A stretch of DNA of 10,890 bases from Bacteroidales bacterium H10. GTDB lineage: Bacteria; Bacteroidota; Bacteroidia; Bacteroidales; Muribaculaceae. Under the pieces are notes generated by a model. The model ran no database searches and was not told the origin of the DNA. It worked only from the letters and a program-made list of their open reading frames with translations. The position numbers and the translations under genes were made by a program. The stretch is taken from positions 3,240 through 14,129 of the forward strand of contig DAAV01000081.1 of assembly GCA_001701295.1 (NCBI GenBank). The letters run 5' to 3'. Below, piece after piece: positions 6,586 through 10,890 of the stretch. Numbering within the stretch: position 1 is the stretch's first letter; each line of letters begins with the position of its first letter.

Positions 6586-8652
6586 TTAACGACACATCAC
6601 CTTGCGGATGCGGCCGTCGCTCATCACCACGATGCAGGGCTGACCGGCAACCGGCTTGTCAAGCCGTACACCCTGAAGGCTGTAGACAGCCGCTATCTCC
6701 GCCTGATCAATGCCATCGGTCAGATCCTCTACCGACGAAACTTCCTTTATCTTGAACGCCGGACTTATAGTCTGTACTGTTGTCTCTCCGTCAGCGCCCT
6801 TCAAAGTCAGGCGAAGATCATACCATTGGTTAGCCGAGGCTTCGGCAACCGATGAAAGTGACACTTTGTAGAACTTACCCCATCCCGGCATGAAATCCAG
6901 AGCCGGATCGGCAACAGCCTCCAGTTCTTTCCAGGAATCGTTCCCATTGGCAGAATACTCTACAATGACATCGGCAGGAGCCTCACACTCGTAATACCTT
7001 ACGCCATCTTCTGTCTGAGCTGTTGTAAACATACCGCAATAAATCTCGATATTTCCATCCTCCGGACGTGCAAACTCGTTTGCCACATTTCCGGCGGCAT
7101 CTGTCGTACGTAGAGACTGTACCGCAGGAGGCACCGATTTCGCGTCCTTGACTTCCATATTGACTTCAGTAACGTTGGTGCCGGGAATATCCCCGAGTAT
7201 AAAGTTCGAATCTGTCAAAGATAAAGAAAGTTTGTCTCCCGTCTCGACCATAATAACACCCGAAGTCGGATCATACTCTGGAGTCGATTTAATATTCAGC
7301 AATGCCTTGTCAAGCATACGGTTCTCTCCGGAAGGACCGCTTACCGCCCAGTTTATGTCACCTGCGGCATCTCTGTACACGGTGATGCAAGGGAACCCCG
7401 TACCCCAGACCGGATCTGTCTCGGCATTTATTGCCCTGAAAGGATTGCTGCAGAGAGACACATTGTAGACTCCGTCGCTATTATATCGGAAACGTGTCGA
7501 AGTGTTGGTCAAACCGGCATATACACTCTCGTCTCCATTCACTACCAAAGGTAGTCCCTCAAGATAACCGTACCCTTCATAACCTTCATAAAGCGTCGGA
7601 ACAGGCATTATCGACATGCCGCAACGTCCCTCGGCCGGAGCCTGCCAGACCATTATCTTTTCCTGATTGAAACGTTTGCCGGCCGCAACAGTCTTGTTCT
7701 GCATCCCCGGCACCCCTTCGTTACAAAGAAAATAATTGTTCACACAGGAATGTCCTTTAAGATAAGACGGATTCCCGTCTTCTCCCACAGGCTGGTCCGG
7801 TGTGGGAATAAACTGCTGCCCGAATGTAAGATAATCGGCAGTATTTGTCACAGTCTGAGATTTAGAGCCATCCGATACAAGCAGACATGCCACACTCGCA
7901 TCTGTTGTCACGCCTCCGAAACCGGCACAAAAGAAAAGATCATCGCTTTCCGTCGCGTAAACCCGGTCTATGCAATTGGTCCGCATCTCTCCATCCTCAA
8001 TCCATTTACCCCAACGGAGAATGGTGCTTGTAAATATATCGCCGAAAAGCTTACTGCGTACATTAAACATTTCGTCCGTATATGCGAGAAAACCCTCTTC
8101 GACCACACCGACATCTTCCCCATCCACGATCTCTCTTATCTCTCCGGAAAGCGGTTTTCCGAGGGGGTCCTTGGGTTCGAACACTATCAGCTGATCTGCA
8201 TCCGACGGAGATACTGTAAACTCCATGTCTCCGTCAACCACGACATTCTCTTTATAGACAATCACCGGTACGCGGTCGCTGATTCTGGTGAAATGTATGC
8301 AGATATTATAGACTCCAGCAGGCAGAAAATAATCAATCACACTGTCATAATCCCACATACCGAAATTGGCATATCCGTCGTGCATGAAAGCACGCGAAAT
8401 AAGATCAACCTCATATTCCTCCGGATCAAAATCAAGAAGTGCCATCACGTAATATTCCTCGTCTTCGTCAGCCCGCGTCATAGACTTGGCGCCCCATGTA
8501 TGGCACGCGCCGCCCGATGACTCCATTATGACTTTTCCATCCTTCGAGACAGAATTTAGGACAATGTCCGTGCCTTCTATACCGGCGACAGCAATCCCTC
8601 CGCTGGCACTCAAGGCAAGAGCGCACAAAAGAGCAGGTAAAGTTTTTCTCAT
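6586..8652 (-). CDS. Large exported protein with short type IX-like tail
   Basis: This is a 688-residue exported protein whose function I do not recognise. Residues 1-23 are a signal peptide ending near AVA; there is no lipobox. An Asp/Glu-rich N-terminal part (60-180) is followed by a long central region (about 200-460) with many aromatic, Gly and Cys residues. A beta-sandwich-like segment (about 500-635) with a DxxGN motif (518-522) and a VEYSANG strand resembles C-terminal modules I associate with large secreted Bacteroidales proteins. The end (about 645-688) resembles a shortened type IX-like sorting tail: AAVYSLQGVRLDKP, a short strand, then RKVM and a final Arg. An extracellular or surface location is therefore likely. 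The gene has its own promoter and a long 3' hairpin, and is divergent from the TPR/HTH regulator, which may control it. No catalytic motif was identified. Confidence 0.82.
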   Translation of the reverse strand: MRKTLPALLCALALSASGGIAVAGIEGTDIVLNSVSKDGKVIMESSGGACHTWGAKSMTRADEDEEYYVMALLDFDPEEYEVDLISRAFMHDGYANFGMWDYDSVIDYFLPAGVYNICIHFTRISDRVPVIVYKENVVVDGDMEFTVSPSDADQLIVFEPKDPLGKPLSGEIREIVDGEDVGVVEEGFLAYTDEMFNVRSKLFGDIFTSTILRWGKWIEDGEMRTNCIDRVYATESDDLFFCAGFGGVTTDASVACLLVSDGSKSQTVTNTADYLTFGQQFIPTPDQPVGEDGNPSYLKGHSCVNNYFLCNEGVPGMQNKTVAAGKRFNQEKIMVWQAPAEGRCGMSIMPVPTLYEGYEGYGYLEGLPLVVNGDESVYAGLTNTSTRFRYNSDGVYNVSLCSNPFRAINAETDPVWGTGFPCITVYRDAAGDINWAVSGPSGENRMLDKALLNIKSTPEYDPTSGVIMVETGDKLSLSLTDSNFILGDIPGTNVTEVNMEVKDAKSVPPAVQSLRTTDAAGNVANEFARPEDGNIEIYCGMFTTAQTEDGVRYYECEAPADVIVEYSANGNDSWKELEAVADPALDFMPGWGKFYKVSLSSVAEASANQWYDLRLTLKGADGETTVQTISPAFKIKEVSSVEDLTDGIDQAEIAAVYSLQGVRLDKPVAGQPCIVVMSDGRIRKVMCR

Positions 8653-8715
8653 AGTGTTTTAATTTATGCCGACGAAAGCATATCGGCGTGATTGATAATG
8701 TGTGAGACAGCTCTC

Positions 8716-8731
8716 ATCATTGCAGAATGAT
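8716..8731 (-). promoter_or_regulatory. Small leader hairpin of the 688-residue gene
   Basis: ATCATT (8716-8721) and AATGAT (8726-8731) pair around GCAG. The hairpin lies just after the inferred transcription start of the minus-strand gene. A second weaker pairing, GCCGA/TCGGC (8668-8687), lies nearer the start codon. Either could be incidental. Confidence 0.35.
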
Positions 8732-8743
8732 ATATCTCGAAAG

Positions 8744-8775
8744 CAAAATTAGGCCTCGTCTAAGATTGACACAAG
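8744..8775 (-). promoter_or_regulatory. Probable Bacteroidetes-type promoter of the 688-residue gene
   Basis: On the minus strand, TAATTTTG (8744-8751) matches the -7 box TAnnTTTG. The -33 box is CTTG (8772-8775), one base off TTTG, 20 bases upstream. This would give a leader of about 85 bases. The direct repeat at 8782-8801 lies immediately upstream of the -33 box, a good place for an activator. Confidence 0.65.
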
Positions 8776-8781
8776 TTTTTT

Positions 8782-8801
8782 CTGTGGACAAACTGTGGAC
8801 A
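8782..8801. promoter_or_regulatory. Tandem 9-base direct repeat, candidate operator
   Basis: CTGTGGACA occurs at 8782-8790 and again at 8793-8801, with an 11-base period, about one helical turn. It sits in the divergent intergenic region, next to the -33 box of the 688-residue gene and about 50 bases before the regulator gene. Two half-sites on one face of the helix suit binding by an HTH dimer such as the regulator encoded next door. TGTGGACAA is also one base from a reversed DnaA box, so a DnaA link cannot be excluded. Confidence 0.5.
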
Positions 8802-8848
8802 TCACTAAAAATATCGTAGTTATCAGAGTTTTTTTCTTAATTTTGGGC

Positions 8849-10516
8849 ATGAAACAGTTATTGACAGCAATAATATCCTTCATACTTATGTTGTCGTGTG
8901 GACGCGAGACACCTGTTGACCCGATGTTCAGATGGCCCGCAAGCGGCTGCCCCGAGGCCGACAGTCTCCTCGTGCTGTTCGAACATATGCGTCAGACAGG
9001 GAATGATTCCGACATGCAGCGGCAGATAATCGACAGAATGTACGACTGCGGTTCCCAAGGCAGATTCCGAAATCGCGTTATGGCACGGGCCATGTATTGC
9101 GATGCCAGAATAAAACTGTCCAGACATCGGACGGGCGATTTTGACCGGCTGCGCAAAGCAGCCCTCGTTCTTATCGATTCCGTCGAAGATACATATGATT
9201 TCTACAAATGGAAAGCGCTCAACCGGGACAGTACCTCATACGAAAATTACCGTATACAGCTCGAAGCCCTTGGATTTTTCAACTCGGCCGACGACCGCCG
9301 GGAGATGGCATGTCGATATGAATATATGGGATGCATGATGCTGGAACTCGACAACCGGCCTCGCGCACATGAACTGTTTGAACGGGCATACTCTCTTTTT
9401 AAAGCTATCGGAGACACACTGGAGGCCACAAAGGCTCTGATGAATATAGCTGTGTCGAGTCCGCCGGCTTATGCCGACAGCGTACTGAGAACTCTTCTTC
9501 ATCATCCCTCTATAATCAGGAACAACTCCTACAATATTCGTGTGCTCGTCAATTATTACACCTCTACCGACTCTCTGCGGTACCTATCGGAGGCGATCGA
9601 TATATGCAGACGAAATCCTGTCGACTCTATCGAATGCCTCTCCCTTTTTTATGCATATCTCGGCAACTACCATACACGACACGGTAACAACGACGAGGGG
9701 CTGAGAATGCTTGAAAAGGCATTGTCGATAATGCCGCAGGATTACCCTGCCGACTATCAGCACTGCATATATCAAGGCCTTGCTGACACCTACCGAAAGA
9801 CAGGCTTGTTCCGTGAGAGCGCGATGGCTTCGGAAAAAGAAGACAGCCTCGAATCGATTCTTGATGACGATGCGCGACATTCATATCTGATAAACGCGGA
9901 TCTTCGTGCCGAGATCGAACAGCTTGAGAAAGACCGGAATCTATCTGAGGAACGCATGAGATGGGTATATACCTCGGTAATACTCGCTATCGTTCTCCTG
10001 ACCGTAATCATCATATTTTTACTATACCGACGCTCAAAACTCCGCAGTCTGGAAGCTCTCAAGGCCGAATTGCGGTTCAAGGAAAGCCGCAACAAAATGC
10101 TTATGGCCTCCGCTGTAATCGAAGAAAAGGAAAAGCTCATAGGAGAACTGTCGCAAAGACTCGGTCATATGAGCAAGGACGAACCGGCCGTAAAAGAACA
10201 CGCGGGCGAAATGCTCGGCATCATAAACCGCCACAATCTCGACCGCGCTGAACGGGAATGTTTTCTTAAGGTTTGTGAGAACAACGATGTAACTTTTGAA
10301 TCCGAACTGCGCAAAGCCTATCCGACACTTTCCGAAAGGCAGATAAAGATCGCGGCATGGATCGCGGCCGGAGTAAATTCGGCCCAGATCGCCCGAATCT
10401 TCAATATCGATCATCTGTCGGTCAACAAAGCCCGCTACAGACTAAAGGCCAAACTCGGCCTGTCGAAAGACCAGAATCTCGACGAATTCCTCCGCCAGTT
10501 CAGCCACGATGTCTAA
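8849..10516 (+). CDS. Membrane-anchored TPR/LuxR-type HTH regulator
   Basis: This 555-residue protein looks like a one-component sensor-regulator. The ATG at 8849 gives an N-terminal hydrophobic segment followed by Cys17 (LMLSC), consistent with a lipoprotein-type or cleaved signal. The in-frame ATG at 8795 would bury that signal behind 18 extra residues. Residues about 35-335 are helical and include TPR-like pairs, clearest at 150-200 and 265-330, likely periplasmic. One membrane helix spans about 372-393, and basic residues (RRSK) follow it as expected for the cytoplasmic side. A charged coiled coil covers about 398-440. The C-terminus (about 493-537) is a LuxR/GerE-like HTH: LSERQIKIAAWIAAG, a recognition helix region, then KARYRLKAKLGL. 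Bacteroidetes have many such TPR-membrane-HTH proteins; their signals are mostly unknown. Divergence from the 688-residue secreted protein suggests local control. No kinase or receiver domain is present. Confidence 0.85.
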   Translation: MKQLLTAIISFILMLSCGRETPVDPMFRWPASGCPEADSLLVLFEHMRQTGNDSDMQRQIIDRMYDCGSQGRFRNRVMARAMYCDARIKLSRHRTGDFDRLRKAALVLIDSVEDTYDFYKWKALNRDSTSYENYRIQLEALGFFNSADDRREMACRYEYMGCMMLELDNRPRAHELFERAYSLFKAIGDTLEATKALMNIAVSSPPAYADSVLRTLLHHPSIIRNNSYNIRVLVNYYTSTDSLRYLSEAIDICRRNPVDSIECLSLFYAYLGNYHTRHGNNDEGLRMLEKALSIMPQDYPADYQHCIYQGLADTYRKTGLFRESAMASEKEDSLESILDDDARHSYLINADLRAEIEQLEKDRNLSEERMRWVYTSVILAIVLLTVIIIFLLYRRSKLRSLEALKAELRFKESRNKMLMASAVIEEKEKLIGELSQRLGHMSKDEPAVKEHAGEMLGIINRHNLDRAERECFLKVCENNDVTFESELRKAYPTLSERQIKIAAWIAAGVNSAQIARIFNIDHLSVNKARYRLKAKLGLSKDQNLDEFLRQFSHDV

Positions 10517-10533
10517 TCACAGAAACATGACGC

Positions 10534-10890
10534 CTAATCATTGAAAGCGGCGGAGAGGATGGCGGCCTTTGATTTGCCGACTACGGCTTCCACTTCTGAT
10601 AACTCCGCCTCTTTCAGACGTTTAAGACTTTTGAAATGCTTCATGAGTTTAGAGGCGGTAGCGGCTCCAATACCTTTTATCCCATCCAATTCGCTGACTG
10701 TCTGAGATTTGCTTCTTTTGTTACGATGATGCGTTATGCCGAAGCGGTGGGCCTCGTCACGCAAGGCCTGTATGACTCGCAGACTCGGCGATTTCTTGTC
10801 GAGATAGAGAGGAAGTGTATCACCCGGGAAGTATATTTCCTCAAGTCTTTTCGCGATACCGACAAGTGCGACATCGCCCCTTATCCCCAT
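10534..10890 (-). CDS. uvrC: UvrABC excinuclease subunit C, C-terminal part
   Basis: These 118 codons are the C-terminal end of UvrC, the nuclease subunit that makes the dual incisions in nucleotide excision repair. The N-terminal part, including the GIY-YIG domain, lies beyond the right edge, so the Met at the edge is internal. The visible part holds the end of the RNase H-like 5' incision domain, with [14 protein letters not shown] (9-24) and the hallmark RDEAHRF (44-50). A tandem helix-hairpin-helix DNA-binding region follows at about 67-117 ([19 protein letters not shown] and [10 protein letters not shown]). The stop lies 17 bases from the stop of the convergent regulator gene, with no obvious hairpin between them. 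Confidence 0.95.
   Translation of the reverse strand: MGIRGDVALVGIAKRLEEIYFPGDTLPLYLDKKSPSLRVIQALRDEAHRFGITHHRNKRSKSQTVSELDGIKGIGAATASKLMKHFKSLKRLKEAELSEVEAVVGKSKAAILSAAFND

Noticed and set aside
7750..8520. 256-codon plus-strand reading frame
   Set aside because: It is antisense to the 688-residue gene, rich in Cys, His and Ile from reversed codons, and has no recognisable domain.
8782..8803. Replication origin suggested by two DnaA-like boxes
   Set aside because: Only two imperfect boxes are present, with no AT-rich unwinding region or origin-linked genes nearby.
8795..8848. Upstream start of the regulator at 8795
   Set aside because: It would put 18 hydrophobic residues before a complete signal sequence and overlaps the direct repeat; the ATG at 8849 is better.

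Overview
The window looks like a chromosomal segment of a Bacteroidales bacterium, probably of the Muribaculaceae or a close relative, although the family is an inference. Three kinds of evidence support this. Promoters match the Bacteroidetes form TTTG-N19-TAnnTTTG and there are no Shine-Dalgarno sites. Several secreted proteins have the short beta-rich architectures, and in two cases the type IX-like C-terminal tails, common in this order. The regulator is a membrane-anchored TPR/HTH protein of a type typical of the phylum. No CRISPR array, tRNA, rRNA or insertion sequence was seen.

Layout from left to right. Positions 8-94 hold a long imperfect palindrome that resembles a dispersed hairpin repeat. 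It is followed by a plus-strand gene for an unrecognised protein with two C-terminal membrane helices (167-691). A minus-strand terminator (714-752) separates this from a three-gene minus-strand operon read from 4540 down to 776. The operon has a clear promoter (4605-4635), a hairpin in its 5' leader (4558-4574), and gaps of 7 and 11 bases between genes. All three products are exported and begin with a related short motif after the signal peptide. The two large ones are built from tandem beta-rich repeats; in the 534-residue protein these form a duplicated A-B, A-B array. The middle, small protein ends in a type IX-like tail.

A terminator (4691-4722) closes the next minus-strand unit, a secreted GH13 alpha-amylase family enzyme (4754-6172) with all four catalytic regions intact and its own promoter (6256-6286). 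Bases 6290-6585 are non-coding and rich in inverted repeats, including a 71-base hairpin next to the stop codon of the following gene. That gene (6586-8652, minus) encodes a 688-residue exported protein of unknown function with a shortened type IX-like tail.

It is divergent from a plus-strand gene (8849-10516) for a lipoprotein-like sensor/regulator with TPR-type helices, one membrane helix, a coiled coil and a LuxR-type HTH. The shared intergenic region carries a 9-base direct repeat one helical turn apart, a plausible operator. The window ends with the C-terminal part of uvrC, convergent with the regulator.

Working picture (inference): the regulator may control the neighbouring surface protein and possibly the amylase, while the three-gene operon is a separate surface or secreted module. 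That operon is the best candidate here for something undescribed.
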